The notes: a model not told the origin generated them from the sequence alone. A DNA stretch of 64,000 nucleotides from JAPHSX01 sp041554195 (GCA_041554195.1 JBFFMJ010000010.1:1-64000), one strand, 5' to 3'; shown: positions 1 to 8,605, counted from the first letter of the stretch. A program made the numbers and translations.

Positions 1-164
1 ATCCCCGTGACGCTGAGGCGTCTGCCTTCGATGGCGGCAAGCAGACATTCTTCCAGTGCCGTAAGGCGCGTTTTATGTATCCAGGGTAGGGTATTGAAGA
101 GGATTTTATGAGACACTTTACGGGCATGCATGGCGATGTTCTCTTGGTGTTGTGGTGACCTCAT
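1..164 (-). CDS. IS4-family transposase, N-terminal fragment cut by window edge
   Basis: Reading the minus strand from 164 gives an open frame that runs off the left edge, with an in-frame stop upstream at 177-179. A second in-frame ATG at 131 is an equally possible start. The product contains WIHKTRLTALEECLLAAIEG followed by RRLSVTG. This resembles the N-terminal region of IS4-type DDE transposases, which usually carry a helix of this kind and an 'RRLTVTGLGR'-like motif. The catalytic DDE residues would lie outside the window, so intactness cannot be judged. No terminal inverted repeat could be identified between 165 and 326. The element borders an AT-rich accessory gene, which fits a locus prone to insertion. 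The family call rests on remembered similarity, not a search. Confidence 0.6.
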   Translation of the reverse strand, partial: MRSPQHQENIAMHARKVSHKILFNTLPWIHKTRLTALEECLLAAIEGRRLSVTG

Positions 165-326
165 GAGATCACAAATTCACCATGCATGCATTCAATTATC
201 TTAATTTATCCATTCAAATACTTGATCTGGTTAGATATTTTGTGGGGATTCCTCAGGGTCAGATGAAAAACTACTTCAAGACTGATTCATAGTTAATGTG
301 TAGGAGATCTCATCTGGCCCCACATA

Positions 327-2453
327 TTATTCTCTGTCCAATTCGTATATGGCATTTTTCCATTCATCCTCGTTATGACAATCGTATACTTGTAACAGTT
401 CTTCTATAGTGTTGCGACCGTTCCATAGCAGTTTAAACTGTTCACCTGCTTTTAGTATACGCATTCCCGATCTAAGTGAGCAGTTATTCAAGGAAACTTG
501 GAGTGGCGTCAGTCCATTTTTATTTAATTGAGTGTTTTTTGCACCGTTAATTAAAAGAAGATGTGTTGCCACCTCGTCATCCAGGCGTGCCGCAATGTGA
601 AGAGGAGTATCGCTCGATTCGTCATCGTGCTGATCTTGAGCCATACCCAGCGAGAGAAGATAGTGTAATAAATCATGATGCTGATGGATTACCGCATAAT
701 GAACTAACGTTTTCCCATTATACAAATGGTCAGAAAGTTCACCTTTCCCAAATAAATATTTGATAATGCTGATATTTCCTGTTTTTGCTGATGTTATTAT
801 TATTTCATCGTAGGTTTTGTGATTAGGATTTTCGTCCATACCGTGAACATGGGCAAATAGTTCCAGCGGTGCACCAGCCTGTGCGAGATTAGCAAGATGT
901 TTGCTGGTTGAGGGATTTCTAGGATAGGGGTGCAATATTGAGCCTATGCCCGGGTCATGCTCCACCTTGAACTTAGTTCGGCCAACGTATTTATCGTCTA
1001 AGTAAACCCGAACCTCCCATGGTGTATCATTTGCCAAAGAAACAAATGTAGAGGAAACATCGTCCTCATTAGAATCAATACTCATTGATTCTTCATCAAA
1101 TTTAATCAAATCTCCGTTTGCGTTGGCTACACCCCATTCATGACGTATATTTCTTCCTTTTAGTCCATATGTCCGCGTAACACCCTTAACACTTAAGGCT
1201 AGTTCGTTAACATTGTTAGCGCTAGCCGTCTGACTATGTTGACCAATCTTTTCAACATGTGAGTATAGCACCCCCCATGGTGGTGTGCTTTGTTGCAATG
1301 TCAATTGCAGGAGATCTTCGATATATGAATATTTCAACTCATTAGCGAGCTGAAGTGCAGAGTGACCAGACGCATCCCAAATATAGGGTGAAGCTCCCAT
1401 TTCCAATAGTAATTTGACGGCAGGGAAGTTATTAGTGCGGATAGCCAGAAGTAGTGGAGTGTCTCCACTACTGTTTCGGCTATAAAAATAATTATTGTTA
1501 TCTTCATTTATGGAGAGTGATTTTTCTAGGATTTCAAGTTGCTTATGATCGTATTCAGAAATAATGCTATTAAGATAATGGGTCGGTGAATAAATATCGG
1601 ATACCAGTGTGCTAGAAGAAACAACCGTAGAATTTGATAGCGGGATTGAATCGTGCGCGAGCAAACATCCAGTTGAGTCCTCAACTATAACTTCCCAAAC
1701 AGCATTGCGTGAATCGAGAACATATGATGACCATGAGGGCCAAACCTCCCCATCAATGGAAAACTTTGTTCTAGCCACCTGCGTGCCATCCTTATACCAA
1801 GTATGATAAACAGTGTTACCTTTACCACCTAAAACTTCGGCATAATACCTTACATCACGAGTTTCAGGGCCAATTTCGGTGTAGTAACTTACTGGAGCAT
1901 TTGTTTTCTCATTTGCTGTAAAACCTTCTCGGTACAGAACTACCGGCTCATGGTTGACCCCGCACAGTTGCCTGTCTCTAATAAGTATTCCGAGGTCACG
2001 TATGCGCTCACCGTAGGCCTTGTCCATACAGGATTCGCTATAGCATAAATTTCTAGTGGCAATCCATTTTTTATGATCCGCGCGAACTGGACGACGATAG
2101 TTTCGATTATTAATCGCGCGAGTAAAGAGTTCCTTAATTACTTCGTCTTTCTTTTTATACTTATCTTTCATGCACAAGTTGCGTTGCAGATCCGACTTGG
2201 CCCACTTACAGATCTTTTTACGCTTTAGCAGCTCAGTAATGTCATCATCTATGCGTTTGGAGTTTTGAGAATTTATTGTTTTCCTGTACTCTTTTTCTTC
2301 TAGTTCCTGAAAAATCTTCATACCGAATACAACAAAAATATTATATAGAACTAACGAGCCAATTAAGAATAATAAAATCCTGATTGCTGACAGTAAAATC
2401 TTTTTCAAGACCCAATCCCTCTGGTTATTATTAATTATATTTTTGAAAATCAA
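327..2453 (-). CDS. Membrane-anchored ankyrin-repeat protein with two DUF2914-like domains
   Basis: This is a 708-residue protein with a short cytoplasmic N-terminus and one hydrophobic segment (about 19-45). A Cys-bearing stretch follows (C82, C94, C137, C142, C164), reminiscent of LprI/DUF1311-type regions. A first DUF2914-like module (about 195-262) has YHTWYKDG, then VARTKF, then WEVIV. A first pair of ankyrin repeats (about 330-385) has GDTPLLLAI and KLLLEMGASP. A second, more diverged DUF2914-like module (about 400-497) has HEWG, WEVRVYLDD and VGRTKF. A second ankyrin block (about 545-655) has DTPLHIAA and LLLINGA. The long periplasmic or external part probably mediates protein contacts. 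The gene is much AT-richer than its rdgC neighbour and lies beside a transposase fragment, suggesting acquisition by transfer. No enzymatic motif is seen and the function is unknown. Domain names are inferred by eye. Confidence 0.75.
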   Translation of the reverse strand: MIFKNIINNNQRDWVLKKILLSAIRILLFLIGSLVLYNIFVVFGMKIFQELEEKEYRKTINSQNSKRIDDDITELLKRKKICKWAKSDLQRNLCMKDKYKKKDEVIKELFTRAINNRNYRRPVRADHKKWIATRNLCYSESCMDKAYGERIRDLGILIRDRQLCGVNHEPVVLYREGFTANEKTNAPVSYYTEIGPETRDVRYYAEVLGGKGNTVYHTWYKDGTQVARTKFSIDGEVWPSWSSYVLDSRNAVWEVIVEDSTGCLLAHDSIPLSNSTVVSSSTLVSDIYSPTHYLNSIISEYDHKQLEILEKSLSINEDNNNYFYSRNSSGDTPLLLAIRTNNFPAVKLLLEMGASPYIWDASGHSALQLANELKYSYIEDLLQLTLQQSTPPWGVLYSHVEKIGQHSQTASANNVNELALSVKGVTRTYGLKGRNIRHEWGVANANGDLIKFDEESMSIDSNEDDVSSTFVSLANDTPWEVRVYLDDKYVGRTKFKVEHDPGIGSILHPYPRNPSTSKHLANLAQAGAPLELFAHVHGMDENPNHKTYDEIIITSAKTGNISIIKYLFGKGELSDHLYNGKTLVHYAVIHQHHDLLHYLLSLGMAQDQHDDESSDTPLHIAARLDDEVATHLLLINGAKNTQLNKNGLTPLQVSLNNCSLRSGMRILKAGEQFKLLWNGRNTIEELLQVYDCHNEDEWKNAIYELDRE

Positions 2454-2966
2454 TGTTGCTAATTAAGTATCCAAATTGGTAACTACTCAAGGCACCTTGA
2501 CATACCTTTCTTGATTTTTCTGTTTGTTAAGGTAAAGAGTTATCGCAGATCTTTATAGTGTTTATAAGCCTTACTGCTATAGCCTCTTCGCCCTCACCCT
2601 ATTTCCCCCAAGAACTATCCCGTATTCCTTCTCAGAAAACAGGACGGAGCGATTAAATTTTACCCAATGCACAATATTACCGCCATCATAAGGTTCCTAC
2701 CCCCTTCTACATTGCCGAGCATCGGGACAGTTTCAAGTCTGAGAGGGCAGATGTTTGAGCAAGGGAGGTAACCCGAGCGAGTTTCTGCGAGCGCCTGAAA
2801 CCATTTCGATGCTAGGGTACCCGAAGGGCGATGTGGTGGGATATTTAGGCACAGAGTAAAACCCTCAACCTCATAGCTAAGGTTGTCCACACTCACCTAC
2901 TCCACCACCGCTGGGCATGGCTGCCCAGCCTACGGCCTGGACATGACCAGCCGGCCTCCCCATCAG
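2454..2966. other. Intergenic stretch with no confident gene
   Basis: About 510 bases lie between the ankyrin gene and rdgC. The left part (2454-2650) is AT-rich. The right part (about 2690-2900) has a different, structured look, with repeated GAGCGAG/GCGAGCGC words and short inverted segments. A 78-codon frame on the minus strand (2660-2896) crosses it, but its composition and lack of a ribosome binding site do not argue strongly for a protein. It could be a decayed mobile-element end or an uncharacterised RNA; neither is shown. Confidence 0.4.
2910..2929. other. Perfect 8-bp hairpin downstream of rdgC
   Basis: GCTGGGCA (2910-2917), a TGGC loop and TGCCCAGC (2922-2929) form a perfect 8-bp GC-rich stem, 38 bases past the rdgC stop codon. 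No T-run follows on either strand, so it is not a canonical intrinsic terminator. It may stabilise the rdgC mRNA 3' end. Confidence 0.4.
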
Positions 2967-3881
2967 CTAGACCGGCTCGGCCTCACTCTCCCCACCAAAC
3001 GCAGTAATCACCTCATCAATAAATTTCGATAGCTCAAGCGCCATGAAGGCAAAGTCGCTGTCGAACTGCATGGCGGGGTCTTCGGCGTGGTCGTCCTGCT
3101 CATCTTTTACCGTGTCGGTGAAGCGCAGGCGTTTGATGCTGAGGTCTTCGGGGATCACAAACTCGATGCGCTCCTGCCAGCTCATGGCGAGCTTGGTGAC
3201 CTGCTTGCCGGCGTCGAGGTGGGCCTGGATCTCGTCGGCGTGGGGGTCCTGGCGGCGACAGCGGACGATGCCGCCCTCTTTGTCGCCGTCCTGTAGTTCG
3301 TATTCGTCGCCCACCTCAAAGCCTGCGGGGATGCCTTCGCCGCGCAGCCACTGGCTCATTACCACGCGTGGTGACTCTTCGGTGAGCGGCAGGCGGGCGC
3401 TGAGCCCGTCGACCGAGCCGCGCAGCAGGGTCACCAGCTCTTCGGCGCGGCTGGCGCTGGCCGAGTCGATCACCAGCCAGCGGTTTTTGCGGTCGATATA
3501 GGCGTAGTTGTTGCTGCTGCGGGTGAAGGCCTGGGGCAGCAGGGTGAGGGTGAGTTCCTCCTTGAGCTGCTGGCGCTCTTTGTTGCCCACCGAGCGGGCC
3601 TCGTTCTGCTCGATCTCCTCGACCTTCTCCGCCAGCTGCTCGTTGACCACGGCACCGGGGAGGAGGCGTTCCTCTTTGCGGGCGCAGATCATGGAGTAGT
3701 GGCTGACGCTATGCACCAGCTGCTCGCCGTGGCGACCCAGCGGTTTGGCCCAGCCGTAGCTAAAGGGGACGCTCTTGGCGCAGGGGTGGAAGGCCGCGCC
3801 CTGTAGTGCCTCGTTGAGGGCGTCGTGATCCAGCTCAAAGGGGCGTGTGAGGCGAAACAGGTAGAGATTTTTAAACCACAT
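2967..3881 (-). CDS. rdgC: Recombination-associated protein RdgC
   Basis: The 304-residue product begins MWFKNLYLFRLTRPFELDHD and continues with the CAKSVPFSYGWAKPLGR segment typical of RdgC. The length matches the E. coli protein (303). RdgC is a nucleoid-associated, ring-shaped DNA-binding protein that limits RecA access to DNA and becomes important when replication restart is impaired. The protein is acidic, with a long charged middle (about 75-110) and a C-terminal acidic tail. It is monocistronic on the minus strand; a divergent gene starts at 4024, leaving about 140 bases for two promoters. No anomalies are visible. Confidence 0.93.
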   Translation of the reverse strand: MWFKNLYLFRLTRPFELDHDALNEALQGAAFHPCAKSVPFSYGWAKPLGRHGEQLVHSVSHYSMICARKEERLLPGAVVNEQLAEKVEEIEQNEARSVGNKERQQLKEELTLTLLPQAFTRSSNNYAYIDRKNRWLVIDSASASRAEELVTLLRGSVDGLSARLPLTEESPRVVMSQWLRGEGIPAGFEVGDEYELQDGDKEGGIVRCRRQDPHADEIQAHLDAGKQVTKLAMSWQERIEFVIPEDLSIKRLRFTDTVKDEQDDHAEDPAMQFDSDFAFMALELSKFIDEVITAFGGESEAEPV

Positions 3882-4023
3882 GGGTGACGATCCGCTGCAT
3901 GACTGGGCTGCGCATTATGACTGATTCTGTGAGCCCGTATAAGCCTGGATTCAAACCTCACTCACAACCCACAGCCCTTCCCGCTGCTACACTCAGTTTC
4001 ATACCCCGCCACTTGGAAGCACG

Positions 4024-4605
4024 ATGAAACGCTCTGCCCCTGCCCTGCGGGTGATTGCCGGTGATCTCGATCAGGCCTTCACCGTTAACGGCATCACCAT
4101 GCGACTCTCACCGCTGGAACGCCGCCTGCCGTCTGCGGTCGAGGCACTGGTGGTGGAGCAGGATACGGCGCTGCTGCTGGATGATTCGCAACCGCTACGG
4201 CTTGAGCTGGAGACCTCGCTGACACCCTCTGAAATTCTGCTGGCGGAGGAGGATATCGACTACGCGATGGGGACAGTTATCCGCAAAACGGGCTCACCGA
4301 TTCGTCTGCTCACGGTGATCCACGACCTCAATCAGGACCCCAGCTGGAGTGAGGCCGGTATTGAGCATGCATTGCGCACGCTGTTTGTGCTACTGCCGCA
4401 ACTCGGCATCGGCTCGCTGGCGTTGCCCGCGCTGGCACACCGCCATGGTGGGTGGCCGGTGGCGCAGTTTCTCACCCTGCTCTGTGACTACCTGGCACAG
4501 AATCCGCTGCCGTGGCGTGGGGAGCTGTGGCTGCTGCTGCCACGCGACAGCCTGCAGAGCTCTCTGGCGAGGATGCACCGCCTGTGCGATATTCACCAGC
4601 CCTGA
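4024..4605 (+). CDS. Uncharacterised protein, macro-domain-like C-terminal half
   Basis: 193 residues, no signal peptide or membrane segment. Residues 1-90 form an acidic region without recognisable motifs. From about 95 the order is LLTVIHDLNQ, a helix, LGIGSLALPALAHRHGGWP, a helix, and a terminal ELWLLLP strand. This alternation, with a small-residue 'SLALPAL...GG.P' turn, resembles the second half of macro domains, which bind ADP-ribose, where 'SIAFPALGTG..G.P' is usual. The key glycine-rich loop is altered, so ligand binding is doubtful. It is followed 17 bases later by yqcC, so the two probably share a transcript. The assignment is a fold guess by eye; the function is unknown. Confidence 0.6.
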   Translation: MKRSAPALRVIAGDLDQAFTVNGITMRLSPLERRLPSAVEALVVEQDTALLLDDSQPLRLELETSLTPSEILLAEEDIDYAMGTVIRKTGSPIRLLTVIHDLNQDPSWSEAGIEHALRTLFVLLPQLGIGSLALPALAHRHGGWPVAQFLTLLCDYLAQNPLPWRGELWLLLPRDSLQSSLARMHRLCDIHQP

Positions 4606-4622
4606 AACACCCCAGGTTCACC

Positions 4623-4961
4623 ATGGATCACTTTAGCCACCACCTTGCCGACCTGCTGCTGGAGATTGAGGCGGAGATGCGCCGTTCTGGCCTGTGGGAA
4701 GCACAAGCCCCGGCGCCACAGGCGATGCAAAGCCTGGTGCCTTTCTGCCACGATACCCTGCGTTTTGAGCAGTGGCTGCAGTGGGTATTTCTGTCGAAGA
4801 TGAAACGGGTGATAGAGGGCGCAGAGACCTGCCCCAGCAGCAGCGAGATCACACCGCTGGCCGAGTACCGCTTTGAGCAGCTTGAGCAGCCGACGGCGCT
4901 ATTACTTGATTTGTTGAGCCGTTTCGATGACCTCATCAACCGTGAAGGTCGACAGGTGTAA
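4623..4961 (+). CDS. yqcC: YqcC family protein (DUF446)
   Basis: 112 residues from the ATG at 4623. An upstream extension in the same frame overlaps the preceding gene and is not needed. The sequence has the family pattern: an N-terminal helix (LADLLLEIEAEMRRSGLW), LVPFCHDTLRFEQWLQWVFLSKM in the middle and a Leu-rich C-terminal helix (LLLDLLSRFDDLI). The E. coli member is 109 residues and structurally a small all-helical protein of unknown biochemical role, often found beside the pseudouridine synthase gene truC, which is absent here. It is probably co-transcribed with the macro-like gene ending at 4605. The rpoH terminator hairpin at about 5060 could also stop this transcript, although the T-run on this strand is short. 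Confidence 0.8.
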   Translation: MDHFSHHLADLLLEIEAEMRRSGLWEAQAPAPQAMQSLVPFCHDTLRFEQWLQWVFLSKMKRVIEGAETCPSSSEITPLAEYRFEQLEQPTALLLDLLSRFDDLINREGRQV

Positions 4962-5049
4962 CCAGCACCCCCCCTTCTATTTTTTACTCTTTAGCGGCAT
5001 GCTTTTGCGGCGCCCCAGACGATACTACCTTGTTCCACTCATCTTGCGC

Positions 5050-5082
5050 CTAAAAAAAACGGCCCCTGAGGGGCCGCTTTCT
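5050..5082 (-). terminator. Intrinsic terminator of rpoH
   Basis: Stem CGGCCCC (5060-5066), loop TGA, stem GGGGCCG (5070-5076). On the minus strand it is followed by an eight-T run (5059-5052). It lies 20 bases past the rpoH stop codon. On the plus strand only CTTTCT follows, so termination of yqcC reading is weaker. Confidence 0.88.
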
Positions 5083-5102
5083 ATGCTGCCAAAGGCAGTC
5101 GC

Positions 5103-5954
5103 TCAGGCGGTCATCACCACCTTGAGTTTCTTCATCGCATTTTTTTCCAGCTGACGGATACGCTCGGCGGAGACGCTGTACTTATCGGCCAGCTCCTGCA
5201 GGGTCACCTTATCTTCAGTGAGCCAGCGCGAGGCTACAATATCGCGGCTGCGATCATCCAGGCCGCTCAGAGCATGCTGCAGCTGGTTGTGATTCTGTTC
5301 AGTGGTATCACGGCGTTCCACCTCGGCGGCAGGCTCAAAACTTTCGTCCTGCAGGTAGGCGGCGGGCGTGTAGACCGGCTCGTCGTCATCATTATCGGGG
5401 GCACCGTCGAAGGCCATATCGCGCCCACTAAGGCGAGACTCCATCTCCAGCACATCCTTGCTGCTCACCCCAAGGTCATCGGCCACCGCCTGCACCTCCT
5501 GATGGGAGAACCAGCCGAGGCGCTTCTTGGAGCTGCGCAGATTAAAGAACAGTTTGCGTTGTGCCTTGGTGGTGGCGACCTTGACGATGCGCCAGTTACG
5601 CAGAATGAACTCATGAATCTCGGCACGGATCCAGTGTACGGCGAAGGAGACCAGGCGCACATTCATCGTCGGGTCGAAACGCTTTACCGCCTTCATCAGG
5701 CCGATATTACCCTCCTGAATCAGGTCGGCGTGGGGCAGACCGTAGCCGCTGTAGCCACGGGCAATGTGGGCAACGAAGCGCAGATGGGACATCACCAGCT
5801 TGCTGGCACTCTCCGCATCACCGGTGTCACGGTAGGCGTTGGCCAGCTCCTGCTCGTCTTCTCTGCTAAGTACCGGGATCTGATTGACGGCCTGGGCATA
5901 GGCCTCAATGCTGCTCACCGGGAAGTTCATCGGTATTTCCATCGCCTTCGACAT
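5103..5954 (-). CDS. rpoH: RNA polymerase sigma-32 (heat shock sigma factor)
   Basis: 283 residues, the usual length. Region 2 is clear: SHLRFVAHIARGYSGYGLPH, then DLIQEGNIGLMKAVKRFDP and RLVSFAVHWIRAEIHEFILR. The RpoH-specific box QRKLFFNLR sits at 132-140, and region 4.2 ends with LQELADKYSVSAERIRQLEK. Sigma-32 directs transcription of chaperone and protease genes and is controlled by DnaK and FtsH. A strong Shine-Dalgarno sequence (AGGAGG, 5960-5965) precedes the ATG. Unlike E. coli, where rpoH follows ftsX directly, a diguanylate cyclase gene intervenes here and a 167-base promoter region precedes rpoH. Confidence 0.97.
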   Translation of the reverse strand: MSKAMEIPMNFPVSSIEAYAQAVNQIPVLSREDEQELANAYRDTGDAESASKLVMSHLRFVAHIARGYSGYGLPHADLIQEGNIGLMKAVKRFDPTMNVRLVSFAVHWIRAEIHEFILRNWRIVKVATTKAQRKLFFNLRSSKKRLGWFSHQEVQAVADDLGVSSKDVLEMESRLSGRDMAFDGAPDNDDDEPVYTPAAYLQDESFEPAAEVERRDTTEQNHNQLQHALSGLDDRSRDIVASRWLTEDKVTLQELADKYSVSAERIRQLEKNAMKKLKVVMTA

Positions 5955-6011
5955 GACTGCCTCCTGTCTATGGTCTACAATAACTTAGTTGCTGTGTCAG
6001 AATTAAAACCA

Positions 6012-6039
6012 ACTATAACACTCAGGAATTAGATTTCAA
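6012..6039 (-). promoter_or_regulatory. Candidate sigma-70 promoter of rpoH
   Basis: On the minus strand, TTGAAA (6039-6034), a 16-base spacer and TATAGT (6017-6012) give 5/6 matches to both consensus boxes, about 55 bases upstream of the rpoH start codon. The call is pattern recognition only. Confidence 0.4.
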
Positions 6040-6121
6040 CTAAATTTTAGGCCTATAAGACCCGAAAGTATGTCGGGGTATTAGCTAGATATTTTGTCGG
6101 GAATTGTCTGACACGGAAATA

Positions 6122-7468
6122 TCAGGCAGGGGCGAGATATTCGGTCACTGATCCGATTGAACCATCATTCTGAGTCAGGCAGACCTGATTACGACCATTA
6201 TCCTTTGCGGCATAAAGTGCCTTGTCGGCGATACCGAGCAGGGCGTTTAGACTGGCATCGGGGTGATCCTCGACCCCGGCGACACCGATACTGATGGTCA
6301 CCTCGACCCCCTCTGGCTGTAACGCCTCGGTGGCCGCACGCAACGCCTCAGCCCGCTGCATGGCCTCGGTGCGATGAGTGCCTGAGAGCAACACGGCGAA
6401 CTCTTCACCGCCGAAGCGCACCGTCATGGCATCGGGGAACTGCTGGTTGAGCAGGCTACCCATCGCCGCCAGCACATGGTCGCCGGTGAGGTGGCCCAGG
6501 ACATCGTTAATCCGCTTAATGTGGTCGATATCAATGATCATCGCCCAGAAGCCCCGGCCAGCGGCCTGTTTCAGCTGCTGCTCGCCGTTCTCCAGCATGT
6601 AATGGCGATTACGCACCCCGGTGAGACTGTCGCTATTGACCACCCGCTCCATCTTCTGCGCCTGGCGCTCCAAGGCATCATACTGGTGTTTAATCATCAG
6701 CAGGGAGCGGATGCGCGCCATCAGCACCTCTTCCACCAGCGGCTTGGTGACAAAATCGTTGGCCCCGGCATGGAAGGCCTCGACCTGGGTACGCATATCA
6801 TCATTGCCGGTAATCATAAGCACCGGCAGCTCCTGCTGCGAGTAGTGCAGGCGGGTGCGCAGGGCGTGCAGCAGGTCGCCGCCGGTCATCTCACCCTTCA
6901 GATAGAGGTCGGTGACCACGATATCGAACGGCTCCCCCTCACCATTGCGCATCTGCACCAGCAGCTCCAGCCCCTCTTCGGCGCTAACTACGTGGGTCAG
7001 CTTGAGGCCGTGCTTGTCCAGGACCGGTATGGTCATGGCGGCGGCGGTCCGGCTGTCCTCTATATAGAGTACCCGCCCGACCTGTCCGCGGTTGCGCTGG
7101 CAGAAGGTCTTAACGAACTTGCCGAATTCGGGGTAGCCCTGAGACTTGTCGAAGTAGTCGGTGACCCCGGCGGAGAAACCCTCCTTAAGCAGGCGCTCAT
7201 TGGCATCGCCGGAGATCACGATGACCGGGGTAAAGTGGTGGCTTTTGGTGGAGCGCAGCTGACGGCAGAGGTCGAGCCCGTCCATATCAGAAAGTAGCAG
7301 CGAGGTGGTCACCAGATTGTAGTGCTCACTCCCGCTGGCCTGAATAGCCTCGGCACCACTACCAAAGGTGGTCACAACGGCCCCTTCGATGGCGTTACGC
7401 AGGATACGCGCCACGATCTCTCGCGACACCGCTGAACTGTCGACCACCATGATGCGGCTCTCTGCCAT
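6122..7468 (-). CDS. Two-receiver response regulator diguanylate cyclase (REC-REC-GGEEF)
   Basis: 448 residues from the ATG at 7468, which has GGGGG seven bases upstream; an in-frame TTG six codons earlier is less likely. The domains are receiver 1 (about 5-120), receiver 2 (about 130-255) and GGDEF (about 280-440). The architecture resembles PleD. Receiver 2 has the phospho-acceptor D187 (VVTDLYL) and TKP lysine. Receiver 1 carries Ser56 where the acceptor Asp should be, so it probably does not take phosphate. The catalytic site is intact (IDIDHIKRINDVLGH and RFGGEEF at about 351-357). No RxxD inhibitory site precedes GGEEF. The predicted activity is cyclic-di-GMP synthesis gated by phosphorylation of receiver 2. 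It sits between ftsX (135 bases upstream) and rpoH, an unusual place. Confidence 0.9.
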   Translation of the reverse strand: MAESRIMVVDSSAVSREIVARILRNAIEGAVVTTFGSGAEAIQASGSEHYNLVTTSLLLSDMDGLDLCRQLRSTKSHHFTPVIVISGDANERLLKEGFSAGVTDYFDKSQGYPEFGKFVKTFCQRNRGQVGRVLYIEDSRTAAAMTIPVLDKHGLKLTHVVSAEEGLELLVQMRNGEGEPFDIVVTDLYLKGEMTGGDLLHALRTRLHYSQQELPVLMITGNDDMRTQVEAFHAGANDFVTKPLVEEVLMARIRSLLMIKHQYDALERQAQKMERVVNSDSLTGVRNRHYMLENGEQQLKQAAGRGFWAMIIDIDHIKRINDVLGHLTGDHVLAAMGSLLNQQFPDAMTVRFGGEEFAVLLSGTHRTEAMQRAEALRAATEALQPEGVEVTISIGVAGVEDHPDASLNALLGIADKALYAAKDNGRNQVCLTQNDGSIGSVTEYLAPA

Positions 7469-7603
7469 GCCGATGCCCCCACGCAAATTTTATTATTACG
7501 GCGAACTTTCCATATAGCCGCCGCCTATTATTTTTGTCGACCGGATATCGCTTCGACGGTCACAATTATCAGACCGATGGTATCACGCCCGCACCGCCCC
7601 TGT

Positions 7604-8605
7604 TCAAGTCGGCTCAATCGCCCGCAGGTGACGCCCAACCGCCAGCCAGGAGCCGCAGAGGCCCAGCAACAGGCCCCCCAGCAGCAGCGCCCCGGCGGTG
7701 AGCATATCCAGCGTCGCCAGATGAAACTCACTGCTATAGAGGGCGGCGAGGCTGTTCACCGGCCCGCTCAAGAACCACAGCGCCAGCTCGATCAGGATAA
7801 AGGCGATCACCCCGCCGAGCAGGCCATACCAGAAACCGGTGTAGAGAAAGGGGCGGCGGATGAAGGTGTCGGTGCCGCCGATAAGCTTGATAATGACGAT
7901 CTCATCACGCCGGTTCTGGATTGCCAGGCGGATGGTATTGCCCACCACCAGCAGCACACCAAGGGCGAACATCGCCGCCAGCACCCACACCCCGCGCTTA
8001 CCGATATCCATCAGTGCGTAGAGCCGCTTCACCCACTGCATATCGAGCTGGGCGATCTCTACCGCCGGCTCGTCCGCCAGCTCCTGGCGCAGCTGCTGTA
8101 ACAGCTCCGGCCCCTGCTGTGCCAGCGAGGGGTGAACCACCAGCACCGGCGGCAGCGGGTTATCCTCCAGCGCGCTCAGCGCCTCGCCAAAACCGGAGAG
8201 GCGCTGAAACTCCGCCATCGCCTGTTCGCTGGAGATGTAATCGACTGAGGCGATGCCCGCCCGCGCACGCAGACGCTCGGCCAGCGCCAGCGACTCCGAC
8301 TCTTCGGTCTGCTGCTGCAGAAATAGCGACAGCTGTGCCGCCCCATCCCAGCCACCCAGCACCTGCTGCACATTCTTCAGCAGCACGTGCAGCCCGGCGG
8401 GCATCGCCAGGGCGATACCGATCACCGCCACCGTCATCAGGGTAGAGAGGGGTTTGAGGCTGAGCTGGCCGAGGGCGTAGACCAGGGTCTGCAGGTGGCG
8501 GGCAAAGTAGTTCTTCAGCCAGCCTAGCGGCCCCTGGCGGCGCAGCCGGGCAGCGCTACGGTTGCCACCATCCTGCTGCTCGCGAAAGGTACGATTGCGC
8601 TCCAT
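7604..8605 (-). CDS. ftsX: Cell division protein FtsX (permease-like subunit)
   Basis: 333 residues. It has a basic N-terminal cytoplasmic stretch, a first membrane helix (about 50-72) and an extracytoplasmic domain (about 75-195, with SLFLQQQTEESESLALAERL). Three further helices follow at about 205-225, 250-275 and 300-320. FtsEX is the inner-membrane complex that couples ATP hydrolysis at the septum to activation of peptidoglycan hydrolases through EnvC-type factors. Its start codon overlaps the ftsE stop codon by one base (TGATG), indicating translational coupling. Order and orientation follow the conserved ftsY-ftsE-ftsX operon. Confidence 0.94.
   Translation of the reverse strand: MERNRTFREQQDGGNRSAARLRRQGPLGWLKNYFARHLQTLVYALGQLSLKPLSTLMTVAVIGIALAMPAGLHVLLKNVQQVLGGWDGAAQLSLFLQQQTEESESLALAERLRARAGIASVDYISSEQAMAEFQRLSGFGEALSALEDNPLPPVLVVHPSLAQQGPELLQQLRQELADEPAVEIAQLDMQWVKRLYALMDIGKRGVWVLAAMFALGVLLVVGNTIRLAIQNRRDEIVIIKLIGGTDTFIRRPFLYTGFWYGLLGGVIAFILIELALWFLSGPVNSLAALYSSEFHLATLDMLTAGALLLGGLLLGLCGSWLAVGRHLRAIEPT

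Noticed and set aside
5274..6032. 252-codon plus-strand frame opposite rpoH
   Set aside because: Antisense shadow of an unmistakable rpoH, with no ribosome binding site.
7528..7731. Short minus-strand frame overlapping the ftsX 3' end
   Set aside because: It lies out of frame within ftsX and extends into the gap; no ribosome binding site and no motif.
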